In this document: positions 16,775-24,652 of the stretch, in pieces
Layout of the letters: the number at the start of each line of letters is the position of its first letter
How positions within the stretch are numbered: the stretch's first letter is position 1
Source of the DNA: JAJRXR01 sp041987545
GTDB lineage: Bacteria > Planctomycetota > Phycisphaerae > Phycisphaerales > UBA1924
Assembly (NCBI GenBank): GCA_041987545.1
Contig: JBHIWH010000009.1
Location: 105,263-169,262 of the forward strand
DNA: 64,000 nucleotides
Direction of reading: 5' to 3'
Position numbers and translations under genes: made by a program
Notes under the pieces: model-generated
The model's database searches: none
What the model was told of the DNA's origin: nothing
The model's input: the letters and a program-made list of their open reading frames with translations, nothing else

Positions 16775-17347
16775 GTGAGGCCTGATCCCTTCCTAGACCT
16801 CTCGCCGTTCTCCAAGACCCATAAGGCGAAGGAACGTCGCCCGTTGCACCGGGTTGCGGACCGTGCCAAGCACTCGGGATTGTGGTCGGACCAACTCTCA
16901 GGCCGGGCCTGCGCTGGATGGATTCTGGCCGGGCCACCGCTCTTGGGAGGCCGCTGCGTCCCACGACCCGCTGATTGTCCATTCTCTAATTCTGTCGAGA
17001 AATGCTTAGCTTCCAATGCCCCTGGCACGACTCCAGTCTTTGCGTGCTCTGACCCCCATCGGCGTCCTGAGTTGGTCGGGAACCGCAGGCAGCAAGTTCC
17101 TTCGCGAGCGCGAGTTACCTGCCGGCTTCGCGCCACTTGTTCGCGATCCCCCCAACGCGTCGCCAAGCAACCCGAGGGGGCGAGTGCCCTCGGCGCCCTG
17201 GGCCGCTTGGCGACGCTCTCCGGTGCGTACGGGTCTGGAGTCGCACGCGGAGTCTTGGGGAGCCCCCCCCTTGGCGTCGATCACTGCCGTAGGCACGCCT
17301 CTGGACCCGCTCTGCGGATTTCTCTAGGATTTTTTTGGGGTCTGGGG
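16775..17347. other. 573-bp spacer without a supported gene
   Basis: Lower GC than surroundings. Open frames here show no family pattern and lack ribosome sites. It ends in an AT-rich patch with a seven-T run (about 17330-17336) before the sigma-factor start. It probably holds the promoter of the sigma/kinase module; no clear -35/-10 pair can be named. Confidence 0.4.
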
Positions 17348-17914
17348 ATGCAAATGAACCGTTCCGTCACCGAACTGCTTGCTGCCGCCAGAAAGGGCGA
17401 TCGTTCAGCTTGGCGGATGGTGCTTGAGACCACGCAGGGCAGGCTTCGAGGTATGGCCGCCGCTCGGCTGAAGCGGAGAGGCATCAGATCGATGGAGCCG
17501 ACCGAGTTGTTCCACATGGCCTACCTGAACGGGGGGGCGTGGGCCGCGAGGACCGCCAGCGATAGCGCGCACTTCTTCGGGCTCATGGGACACGCGATGA
17601 AGTGCGTGCTGGGCCACCACGCGAAGCGAGACTCCGCCCTGAAGCGGAACGGCGGGGTTCGGCCGCTCCCGCTTCTCGAGAACGTCGAGTCGTCCACGCG
17701 GGCATCGCGGGCCGACGCCGTCGCGGTCAATGAGGCGATGCGAGCCCTGCGACTGCACGACCCGGCTTGCGAGGAGGCGATCCGGCTGCACGTCGTGCGA
17801 GGCCAGACGCTCGCCCAGACCGCCGACGAACTCGGCGTGAACATCCACCGGTTGCGGACCAACGTTGAGTACGGACGGGCATGGCTCGGCCGGAGGTTGG
17901 CCGGTGAGCGCTGA
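17348..17914 (+). CDS. ECF-type RNA polymerase sigma factor
   Basis: 188 residues. Layout of planctomycete ECF sigma factors: ELLAAARKGDRSAWRMVLE (region 2 start), a degenerate region 2 (RLRGMAAARLKRRGI), and a C-terminal sigma-4 helix-turn-helix about 135-180 (LHVVRGQTLAQTADELGVNI). ATG 17348 and ATG 17354 are both possible; GGGG at 17344-17347 better suits 17354. The kinase-FGE gene overlaps its stop by 11 bases, so the two are coupled. Likely directs transcription of a few genes under control of its kinase partner. Confidence 0.85.
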   Translation: MQMNRSVTELLAAARKGDRSAWRMVLETTQGRLRGMAAARLKRRGIRSMEPTELFHMAYLNGGAWAARTASDSAHFFGLMGHAMKCVLGHHAKRDSALKRNGGVRPLPLLENVESSTRASRADAVAVNEAMRALRLHDPACEEAIRLHVVRGQTLAQTADELGVNIHRLRTNVEYGRAWLGRRLAGER

Positions 17915-19778
17915 TGTCAAAGAGATCTTCATCCGTGCGGTTGAGCTGCGCGGCGCGGCGCGAACCGAGTTTCTGGCAGGCGCTTGCGACAGCGCCACGA
18001 GACGAGAAGTACAAGCCCTGCTGCGGGCCCATGAACGAGGCGGCACCGATGAGATGATCCGCGACGCGATCGAGTGCCCTGATCGGGTCGGCCCGTACAG
18101 AGTACTTGGACTCCTTGGCTCGGGCGCCTCCGGCGACGTGTACAGAGCGGAAGACGGCGACGGAGAAGTCGCCGTCAAGGTGCTCGCACGCCAACTCGTC
18201 GGCTCTGCGAGGGCGCGATCCACCTTCGCTCGAGAGTGGGACCTGACCACCCCTCTCCGGCACGACGGGATCGCCCGACCGATCGACCGGCTTGAGGTCG
18301 GCGGTCGCATCTGCGTCGTCTTTGAGTTGGTCCGTGGTGTGCCGCTCGACCGCTGGCTTAACGAGGCACGAAGTGAGGCACAGATCGCCCGCGTGCTGGC
18401 GGACGTTGCGGATGCGCTCGCGTACGCTCATTCGCGTGGCGTCGTTCATCGGGATATCAAGCCATCGAACATCATCATTCGCGATGACGGCCGCCCCGTT
18501 GTGGTCGACTTCGGAATCGCCAAAGCGATCGGCACTCGGGCCACCTCAACGTTCGCAGGCGCTGGCTCGATCGGCTATATGGCGCCTGAGCAGGCGGCCG
18601 GCGCCCGCGCTCATGCAACCGCAGACATCTATTCGATCGGGATGATCCTCCGCTCGAGTGTTGCCGAGCCTTCGCGGGACCTGCGCCGGATTATCGACGC
18701 CGCCACCGCGACCGAGCCCTCCGACAGGTATCAAGACGCGGGCCGCCTGACGGCCGATCTGCGGGCGTTGCTCACCGGGGCGCCGGTCCTCGCTCCCAGG
18801 GTCGGGCTCCACACCAAGGCTCGGCGCGCGGCTTGGAGACACCCATGGCTTACGACCTGCGCAGTGCTCCTCGCGATTGGGGCATTCGCCGTGGGCATTT
18901 CCTTACGAGCGCGGCCACCTGTGACCGCGAGCCTGGTCATTCCGGTTGGCATCACAGTTTCGGAGCGACGATTCAACCCTGAGACGAGCGGGTATCTTGT
19001 CCCCGAGCGGATCGAGGGCGCCTCGCTCGAGCCTGGGTGGGTGCGGCTCGTGGTCAAGGACGGCGAGCGGAGCGTCGAGCTGACAAGACTGTCGCAGGCA
19101 GGCGATCGGATCGAACTGCCGAGCACGCTTCCCGACGAGACCACGATCGGGATGGTCCTAGTCGGCGATCTTTGGATCGACGCGCACGAGGTAACCAACG
19201 CCGAATACCGCGCCTTCGTGGAAGCAACTGGTCATGCCCCTCCATCCTGGTGGGCGGTGGTGTACGAGCCGGAATGGGACGATCTCCCTGTCGTCGGCGT
19301 GAGCTGGGACGACGCTGTCTCGTACGCAGAGTGGCTCGGCAAGCGGCTCCCCAGCCTCGCCGAGTGGCGTGCGGTGGCTTCTCCAGACGGACGCCTGACG
19401 CCATGGAACGGTCCCGCGGACCGGGAGGAGATCGCCAGCCGATCCAACGCGGGCGGCACGGGCTGGCTCGCCATGCGTACACCGGATGGCCGGGAGGAGC
19501 GAATCCGCCGAGCGATGTCGCGCCTCCGGACCGCGTCCCAGGCCGGCGATGATCGAACAGACGGCGTTGTCCACCTGCTCGGGAATGTGTCCGAGTGGAC
19601 CGACTCACCGTTCGTCGATCCCCCGAGCGGCGCGCTCAAGCCGGACCAGCGCTCGATCGCGGGAATGGCTTTCGAGGACCCCGGCGGGCTTGACCCTCAG
19701 CTCGGGCACGTGCAATCGGCCCATCCTGAGTCGATCGCCCTGGGACGCGGCTTTCGGTGCGCGCGGAGCGCTCGCTGA
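17904..19778 (+). CDS. Ser/Thr protein kinase fused to a formylglycine-generating-enzyme-like (SUMF1) domain
   Basis: 624 residues from GTG 17904, with GGAGG 7 bases before. The short N-terminal helical region (FIRAVELRGAARTEFLAG) is usual in planctomycete kinases. Kinase domain about 65-290: glycine loop LGSGASGDVY, Lys92, HRDIKPSN at 182-189, DFG at 202-204, APEQ. One membrane helix about 315-335. The outside part ends in an FGE-sulfatase fold about 415-622 with the EVTNAEYRAFVE, VGVSWDDAVSYAEWLGKRLP, LLGNVSEWTDS and GRGFRCAR signatures. The FGE domain could be a sensor or a modifying enzyme; only one cysteine of the usual active-site pair (Cys619) is present, so oxidase activity is doubtful. 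Confidence 0.92.
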   Translation: MSADVKEIFIRAVELRGAARTEFLAGACDSATRREVQALLRAHERGGTDEMIRDAIECPDRVGPYRVLGLLGSGASGDVYRAEDGDGEVAVKVLARQLVGSARARSTFAREWDLTTPLRHDGIARPIDRLEVGGRICVVFELVRGVPLDRWLNEARSEAQIARVLADVADALAYAHSRGVVHRDIKPSNIIIRDDGRPVVVDFGIAKAIGTRATSTFAGAGSIGYMAPEQAAGARAHATADIYSIGMILRSSVAEPSRDLRRIIDAATATEPSDRYQDAGRLTADLRALLTGAPVLAPRVGLHTKARRAAWRHPWLTTCAVLLAIGAFAVGISLRARPPVTASLVIPVGITVSERRFNPETSGYLVPERIEGASLEPGWVRLVVKDGERSVELTRLSQAGDRIELPSTLPDETTIGMVLVGDLWIDAHEVTNAEYRAFVEATGHAPPSWWAVVYEPEWDDLPVVGVSWDDAVSYAEWLGKRLPSLAEWRAVASPDGRLTPWNGPADREEIASRSNAGGTGWLAMRTPDGREERIRRAMSRLRTASQAGDDRTDGVVHLLGNVSEWTDSPFVDPPSGALKPDQRSIAGMAFEDPGGLDPQLGHVQSAHPESIALGRGFRCARSAR

Positions 19779-19851
19779 ATACTCGGCATTTTCCCGCACG
19801 GCACTCTCGGTTGTGTGTCCTCCCGCCGAGATCACACGCGAGGGACGAGAG

Positions 19852-20259
19852 ATGCCTGACCCTGGGAAAATCAGTACCTTTACCGAGTTTGACATTCCGG
19901 CGGGGACGTCGGCCGCGTTGCGAACGTCGGCGTACGACAAGGCAATGCAGGTGCTCGATGGCCTTGTGCCCGGCGCCACGAGGGATTCGTGGCTCAACAA
20001 GTCCTACTCCGGAGGGGCCACACGGTCCGACCTCTGCTCCCATGGCGATGGGGAAGTCAGTGCCGCCAACGCCACCCTGTCGATGAGCGGCTCGACCAGC
20101 GGGGATGACTCCTACTGCTACGTGGGGTCCGACGGAGTCTGCTACACGGTTGGCGACCTGCTGAAGGGCGGCAGCCCGGTGGAGGCCATCGGCAAGGACG
20201 GTCAGGGGAACGAGGTGACCGTCCGCCTCAGGGTCGTCGTGGCCCTCGGCCTGACTTAG
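19852..20259 (+). CDS. Unknown small protein of the sigma/kinase module
   Basis: 135 residues, no signal peptide, no recognised family. The N-terminal part is helical (AYDKAMQVLDGLVPGATRDS). The middle is Gly/Ser-rich with Cys at 62, 89 and 97 (SYCYVGSDGVCYTVGDLL). The end is a beta-like run (EVTVRLRVVVAL). It starts 73 bp after the kinase with GAGGGACGAGAG before the ATG, so it probably shares the transcript. A substrate or effector of the kinase is possible. No sulfatase-type CxPxR site is present, so it is not an obvious FGE substrate. Confidence 0.6.
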   Translation: MPDPGKISTFTEFDIPAGTSAALRTSAYDKAMQVLDGLVPGATRDSWLNKSYSGGATRSDLCSHGDGEVSAANATLSMSGSTSGDDSYCYVGSDGVCYTVGDLLKGGSPVEAIGKDGQGNEVTVRLRVVVALGLT

Positions 20260-20383
20260 CGGCCCCGCCATGCCCTGGTCCGGACGGCATCGCATCGCCG
20301 CAGGATTCGTTCTTGGGGAGTCTCGGCGGATCGCTTTGCGACGCGCGTTGTGCGGCCGATCCCCGGGCCGTGTGACGAAATGC

Positions 20384-20419
20384 GGGCCCACAGGCGACGC
20401 CCGTGGACCCGCGGGGGGG
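20384..20419 (-). repeat. Hairpin repeat, copy 1 (terminator-like)
   Basis: On the minus strand GGGTCCACGGGC-GTC-GCCTGTGGGCCC forms a stem with one wobble, flanked by a G/C run. It is nearly identical to 20890-20927 and lies just past the stop of the RHS remnant. It may work as a terminator; no T-run follows. Confidence 0.6.
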
Positions 20420-20467
20420 CACTCTTGAGTCAACTGCTCGGGAGTGTACACGGCGGCACGCCGGCCG

Positions 20468-20803
20468 TCATGGGGGATCGTCGGGGTCTGCGGCGCCGTC
20501 GAAGGCGGCCACGATCCGCCATTTGGCGTCGTAGGCGAACCACCTGGCGGTCTCGTCGGCCATGGATCCGTCGGCGTCCGAGTCGTTGATCGCCTTGGAC
20601 CTCCACCCGGTGCCGTAGTACTCGTACTGGCTGACGGTGGTGCTGGACTGGTTCCTGACCTCGACCAGGCGCCCGAAGGCGTCGTAGACGTACTCGTAGT
20701 GCTCGTCGTCGTCGGTCAGGTTGCCGACCTCGTCATAGGTCATCGTGTAGTCGTCCGTGCTGTCGTCGTCCACGCTCGGCAGCCCATCACGGTCGGCGAC
20801 CAA
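20468..20803 (-). pseudogene. RHS/YD-repeat protein fragment
   Basis: About 110 codons. YTMTYDEVGNLTDDDEHYEY and YDAFGRLVEVRNQ are YD repeats of RHS proteins, which are normally over 1,000 residues. There is no toxin domain, no signal and no normal start (TTG 20803; the frame stays open upstream toward 20889 without homology). The fragment lies between the two hairpin repeats. Best seen as a truncated relic. Confidence 0.75.
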
Positions 20804-20889
20804 GTCAGCCTTGATCGGAGCGGCCGGCTCCGGTCCATCACGAGCGGCCTCGTCGGAAACGCCCCAGATCGAGTTCGTGGAGAGAAGAC

Positions 20890-20927
20890 GGGCCCACAGG
20901 CGATGCCCATGGACCCGCGTGGGGGGG
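20890..20927 (-). repeat. Hairpin repeat, copy 2 (terminator-like)
   Basis: Same stem as at 20384-20419 with a few changes (GGGTCCATGGGC-ATC-GCCTGTGGGCCC on the minus strand) and pyrimidines (GTCTTCTCTCC) after it. It starts 12 bp past the stop of the DUF2383 gene, so a terminator role fits. Confidence 0.6.
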
Positions 20928-20938
20928 ATGACCGTCGA

Positions 20939-21406
20939 TCAGCTCTTGGCGGCGGCGTCTCGCATGTCGCGGACTTGGTCGTGCCGCCTCTTCACCGCCG
21001 CGTACTGCCGCTGGAGCACGTCGTTCACAGCACTGCCCGGATTGGACTTGAGGACATCCTCGTACTCGTGCTTGATGGCGTCCTCGCCGCGCTCCGCCTC
21101 GGCGAGCACGGCGTGCTCGTCGCCGGACTGGATCGTGCCACGGATCTCCAGCCACCAGCGGTGCACCGTCCCCTTCGCGGTCCCGCCGTCGGCGGGCTCC
21201 TCCGCGTTGGCGCCCACGATAGTCTGCAACTCGCGGGCGAAGGTCTGCCGCTCCGCGGCGCACTCACGGAAGAACGATCCCAGCCTCGCGTTGCCCTCGA
21301 GCTGATCCGCGGCGGTGTTGAAGCCCTCGTGGCTGTCGGTGTTGATCTTGATCAAGCCCTGGAGCGCCGAGAGGGTCTCTTTGTTGAGCGTTCGAGTGGT
21401 CTCCAT
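20939..21406 (-). CDS. PA2169-family four-helix-bundle protein (DUF2383)
   Basis: 155 residues. Start LNKETLSALQGLIKINTDSH, SFFRECAAERQTFARELQ and the C-terminal QRQYAAVKRRHDQVRDMR match the DUF2383/PA2169 family: soluble helical bundles related to ferritin-like folds, often found beside stress genes. AAGGAG precedes the ATG. No metal-binding pattern is certain. First of a run of four minus-strand genes that look like envelope-stress cargo. Confidence 0.85.
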   Translation of the reverse strand: METTRTLNKETLSALQGLIKINTDSHEGFNTAADQLEGNARLGSFFRECAAERQTFARELQTIVGANAEEPADGGTAKGTVHRWWLEIRGTIQSGDEHAVLAEAERGEDAIKHEYEDVLKSNPGSAVNDVLQRQYAAVKRRHDQVRDMRDAAAKS

Positions 21407-21491
21407 GATCGTCTCCTTGCGTGTTCAGGTGTTGAAGGGGGGAACATCGCGGCTCGCGCGACGCCCGATGCGTCGGGAGCCGGGACGCCGA

Positions 21492-21665
21492 TCAGTCGTC
21501 GATCGCGTCCTCGACGTCGTCCGCGGCCTCGTCGATGGTCTCGCCGACCTCTTCGGCCGCATCCTCGGCATCGCCGTCGCAGCCGGCGGCGAGCAGGAAC
21601 GGTGTCGTCATGGTCGCGGCCGCGAGAACCGAGAGCAGCCGGGGACCGAGCGTGTTGCGTTGCAT
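21492..21665 (-). CDS. Small acidic lipoprotein (entericidin-like)
   Basis: 57 residues. Signal peptide with lipobox LAAGC at about residue 29, then a short mature part made almost only of Asp, Glu and Ala (EDAAEEVGETIDEAADDVED). GAGG stands before the ATG at 21665. Entericidin-type small lipoproteins have this layout; this mature part is more acidic than the family usual. Confidence 0.75.
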   Translation of the reverse strand: MQRNTLGPRLLSVLAAATMTTPFLLAAGCDGDAEDAAEEVGETIDEAADDVEDAIDD

Positions 21666-21707
21666 GGGGTGAGCCTCCTCGGGGCTGTAGTGAGTCAGTT
21701 CTCGTCG

Positions 21708-21890
21708 CTATACCTGGATCGTCGTGCTGCCACGGCGGAACAGGCTGGCGATCAGCGACAGCAGGAACAGAACGATGAAGACGAAGAAGAGAACCTTGGC
21801 GATCGTCGCGGCGCCGGCGGCGATGCCGCCGAAGCCGAAGATCGCCGCGATGATCGCGATGATGAAGAATGCAATCGCCCAACCAAGCAT
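21708..21890 (-). CDS. DUF1328 small membrane protein (YtjA-like)
   Basis: 60 residues, two hydrophobic segments: LGWAIAFFIIAIIAAIFGFG and the segment AKVLFFVFIVLFLLSLIASL. FGFGGIAAGAATIAKVLFFV is the family signature. AAGGAG lies 8 bases before ATG 21890. The family is small inner-membrane proteins of unknown role, induced by stress in several bacteria. Confidence 0.9.
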   Translation of the reverse strand: MLGWAIAFFIIAIIAAIFGFGGIAAGAATIAKVLFFVFIVLFLLSLIASLFRRGSTTIQV

Positions 21891-21950
21891 GACATGCTCC
21901 TTGTCCTGTGGCGCCGCGGGTGCTTCCCGTTGGCGCCTGATTCCGTGGTG

Positions 21951-21973
21951 TGTCCCACCCTTCGGGTGTGACA
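21951..21973 (-). terminator. Hairpin after the second small lipoprotein
   Basis: TGTCCCACCC (21951-21960) and GGGTGTGACA (21964-21973) pair with one mismatch around a 3-base loop. It lies between the stop of the 22039-22209 gene and the DUF1328 start. There is no T-run, so this is a possible terminator or processing stem. Confidence 0.4.
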
Positions 21974-22038
21974 GTGATATTGCCGCGCGAGCGTGACCCC
22001 ACGATGAGCCGGAGGTGAATCCACGCTCAATCTGCGAG

Positions 22039-22209
22039 TCAGTCGTTGGCGTCCTCGGCCGCGTCGTCAATCGCGTCGCCGGCGGCCTCGATGTCCTCGC
22101 CCACGCCCTCGGTCGTGTTGCAGGCCTGGAGGGAGACGCCAAACACGGCGAGGCCGAGCGCGATCACGAGCGTGCGAGACCTTGAGATCAGTTCGTTCTT
22201 GGACATCAT
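22039..22209 (-). CDS. Entericidin A/B-family small lipoprotein
   Basis: 56 residues. Signal peptide with lipobox-like SLQAC (Cys30), then CNTTEGVGEDIEAAGDAIDD, the classic entericidin pattern. Two ATGs stand in a row; AGGAG favours 22209. Entericidins are bacteriolytic/antidote-type outer-membrane lipoproteins in enterobacteria, but in this setting they are usually general envelope-stress markers. Divergent from the response regulator gene. Confidence 0.85.
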   Translation of the reverse strand: MMSKNELISRSRTLVIALGLAVFGVSLQACNTTEGVGEDIEAAGDAIDDAAEDAND

Positions 22210-22419
22210 GGCGTGTCTCCTGCGGAGTCCGACCGGGCGGGTCGCCGCCCGTGTGGTGTTCAGCGGTACTTTCGTCGCGGCGTGTGGAGCCAGGCTGAAG
22301 CCCGCGTGAAATCAGGCTCATCTTGGCGGCGCTCGGGCGGGCCCCGGGGGACCGAGGGGGCACTACCATTGCGGAGCGGGCCGAGCGAGGAGCAGGCCCG
22401 CCGCGCCGGAGAGCACCGC

Positions 22420-23094
22420 ATGCGAGTGTTGATCGTCGAGGACAACCCGAAGCTGGCCACGTCCTTGCAGAAGGGTCTCCGCGAGCACGGGTACGCGGCC
22501 GAAGCGTGCAACACGGGATTCGAGGGTGAGGACCTGGCCGCCGTCGAGCCCTACGACCTGATCCTGCTGGACCTCATGCTGCCCGACCGGGACGGCGTGG
22601 AGGTCTGCCGGAACCTGCGCCGCCGCTGCGTCGAGACGCCGATCCTCATGCTCACGGCCCTGTCGGGCACGGAGAACAAGGTCGCCGGCCTCGACGCCGG
22701 CGCCGACGACTACCTGACCAAGCCGTTCGAGTTCGAGGAGCTGCTCGCGAGGATGCGGGCGCTGCTGCGGCGTGGGGAGGCGTCCGAGGGACGCGTGCTC
22801 GAGTGCGACGACCTCAAGCTCGACCTCTACACCCGGGTCGCCGAACGCCGCGAGGCCAAGCACGAGCTGTCCAACAAGGAGTTCGCGCTGCTCGAGTACT
22901 TCATGCGGAACCCCAACCGCGTGCTCTCCCGGGCCCAGATCGGCGAGGGCGTCTGGGACATGAACTTCGAGGTGGGCAGCAACGTCATCGACGTCTACGT
23001 CTCGCAGCTCCGCAAAAAGCTCGACCGGGGGCACGAGCGGCCGCTGATCCACACCATCAAGGGCGCCGGGTACCGCTTCGGGATCATGGACTGA
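22420..23094 (+). CDS. OmpR-family response regulator
   Basis: 224 residues. Receiver domain 1-120: acidic pair Glu7-Asp8, phospho-acceptor Asp51 (LILLDLMLPD), Thr in MLTAL, Lys in LTKPFEF. C-terminal winged helix about 130-222 (LSNKEFALLEYFMRNPNRVL, SQLRKKLD, IHTIKGAGYRFG). It is followed 3 bases later by its histidine kinase. Divergent from the small lipoprotein, so the 210-bp gap may hold promoters for both sides. Confidence 0.95.
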   Translation: MRVLIVEDNPKLATSLQKGLREHGYAAEACNTGFEGEDLAAVEPYDLILLDLMLPDRDGVEVCRNLRRRCVETPILMLTALSGTENKVAGLDAGADDYLTKPFEFEELLARMRALLRRGEASEGRVLECDDLKLDLYTRVAERREAKHELSNKEFALLEYFMRNPNRVLSRAQIGEGVWDMNFEVGSNVIDVYVSQLRKKLDRGHERPLIHTIKGAGYRFGIMD

Positions 23095-23097
23095 CCC

Positions 23098-24618
23098 GTG
23101 GGCGCCGCCGGGCCAAAGAGCCGGGGCGGCATCGTGCCCAGGTCGTCGCTGCGCGCCCGCCTGACGCTCTGGGTCGTCGCCATCTTCACGCTCATCCAGT
23201 GGACCACCGGCGCCGTCTTCTGGCTCTACCAACGCGCCGCGATCCAGAGCATGTACGAGGAGATGCTGCTCGAGAAGGCCATCCGGCTCGAGGAGCCCGT
23301 GGGCGACTACCTGCCCGACGTCTCGGCCCACAACCTCGACGTCCGCGTCCAGGGCGAGCTCCGGTGGGTCTGGTTCGGCCGTTACGTCGTGGACGTCTTC
23401 GACGAGACCCGCCGGTCCCAGGTCGGGGAGCGGGAGCCCCCCTTCGACCCGGACGCTCTCCCCCTCGCCCGCGCCCTCTCCTCGGGCCGGCCCGCGTTCG
23501 CCACCCTGGACCTGGGCGTGCTCCCCGACCCGGACCCCGCCGCGAGCTCATCGCCCACGATCGTCTACCCGTTCGTTCGCGGCGGGGAGAAGTACGCCCT
23601 CGTGATCGCCGTGAGCGACGCCTTCGCCCGCCGCCAGCTCGCGCTGCTGACTCGTGTGCTGCTGCTGGCGGGCTTCATCGGACCCGTCGCGGCGAGCGTC
23701 GCGGGCTGGTTCATCGCCGGCGTCGCCGTCGCCCCCCTCGAGCGCGTCACTGGCTTTGCCCGCCGCCTGGGCCCGGAGTCGATCGACGAGGAGCTCAGCG
23801 TCGAGGAGTCGAGCACCTGGGAGGTGGCGAACCTCAGCCGCGAGTTGGAGGAGGCCAGGCAGCGCATCCAGGCCGCCTTCAAGGCCCAGGAGCGCTTCCT
23901 CTCCAACGTCTCGCACGAGATCAAGTCCCCCATCTCCGTGCTCCTGCTTGAGGCCCAGGCCCTCCGCCGCGATGGCCTCGACGAGGACGTCTCCGATTAC
24001 CTCGACAGCGCCCAGGAGGAGATGACCCGCCTCGGGCGCCTCGTCGAGAGCTTCCTCACCCTCACACGCGTCCGCGACGGCAAGGGCCTCTCCCGCGAGC
24101 TCGAGTACCCCGCCAACGACCTCGTCATGGACAGCGTGGAGAACTGCCTGGGCATGGCCCAGCAGTACCGCGTCAGGCTCTCCCCGCACCTGCTCGACGG
24201 CGAGCTCGACATCGACACCACCATCTGCGGCGAGCCCGACCTCCTCCGCACCATGCTCGACAACCTGGTCCGCAACGCCATCCGGTTCAGCCCCAAGGGC
24301 GAGTCGGTCCGCATCACGCTCGAACGCGACGCCGACAGCGTCCGCGTCCGAGTCGGCGACCGGGGCCCCGGCATCCCGCCCGACAAGCTCGACGCGATCT
24401 TCGACCGGTTCGCCCAGACCGAGGACGAGCAGCGCCGCGGCCGGGGGCACGGCCTCGGGCTCGAGATCGCCCAGGGCATCGCCGAGCTGCACGCGGGCCG
24501 CATCGTCGCCGCCAACCGCGAGGGGGGGGGCGCCGAGTTCGTTGTCACCCTGCCCGTCAAGGACGATTCGACCCCCGGCCAGGACGGGTGCGACGACGAG
24601 CCCGACCCCGACGAGTGA
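23098..24618 (+). CDS. Membrane sensor histidine kinase
   Basis: 506 residues. Two membrane helices (about 22-45 and 183-212) enclose a ~135-residue periplasmic sensor. A HAMP-like linker follows. DHp box: His273 in SNVSHEIKSP. ATPase: N box DNLVRNAIRFSPKG, G1 VGDRGPGIPP, F box and G2 GRGHGLGLEIAQ. Start GTG 23098 lies directly after the regulator's stop. The acidic tail (DDEPDPDE) is unusual but short. The signal sensed is unknown; neighbours suggest envelope or osmotic stress. Confidence 0.94.
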   Translation: MGAAGPKSRGGIVPRSSLRARLTLWVVAIFTLIQWTTGAVFWLYQRAAIQSMYEEMLLEKAIRLEEPVGDYLPDVSAHNLDVRVQGELRWVWFGRYVVDVFDETRRSQVGEREPPFDPDALPLARALSSGRPAFATLDLGVLPDPDPAASSSPTIVYPFVRGGEKYALVIAVSDAFARRQLALLTRVLLLAGFIGPVAASVAGWFIAGVAVAPLERVTGFARRLGPESIDEELSVEESSTWEVANLSRELEEARQRIQAAFKAQERFLSNVSHEIKSPISVLLLEAQALRRDGLDEDVSDYLDSAQEEMTRLGRLVESFLTLTRVRDGKGLSRELEYPANDLVMDSVENCLGMAQQYRVRLSPHLLDGELDIDTTICGEPDLLRTMLDNLVRNAIRFSPKGESVRITLERDADSVRVRVGDRGPGIPPDKLDAIFDRFAQTEDEQRRGRGHGLGLEIAQGIAELHAGRIVAANREGGGAEFVVTLPVKDDSTPGQDGCDDEPDPDE

Positions 24619-24652
24619 GCGCACCGGGCCCCGCCCGCGGCCGGACCCCGCG

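Noticed and set aside
16775..17347. Possible N-terminal extension of the sigma factor gene
   Set aside because: The frame is open but has no sigma-factor similarity and no ribosome site; the family start is at 17348/17354.
20384..20927. Start of a CRISPR array from the two similar 36-38 bp repeats
   Set aside because: Only two copies, about 500 bp apart with coding sequence between, and each is itself a stem-loop following a stop codon.
22039..22209. Entericidin toxin-antidote pair formed by the two small lipoproteins
   Set aside because: They are separated by the DUF1328 gene and the mature parts are too different; treated as two stress lipoproteins.
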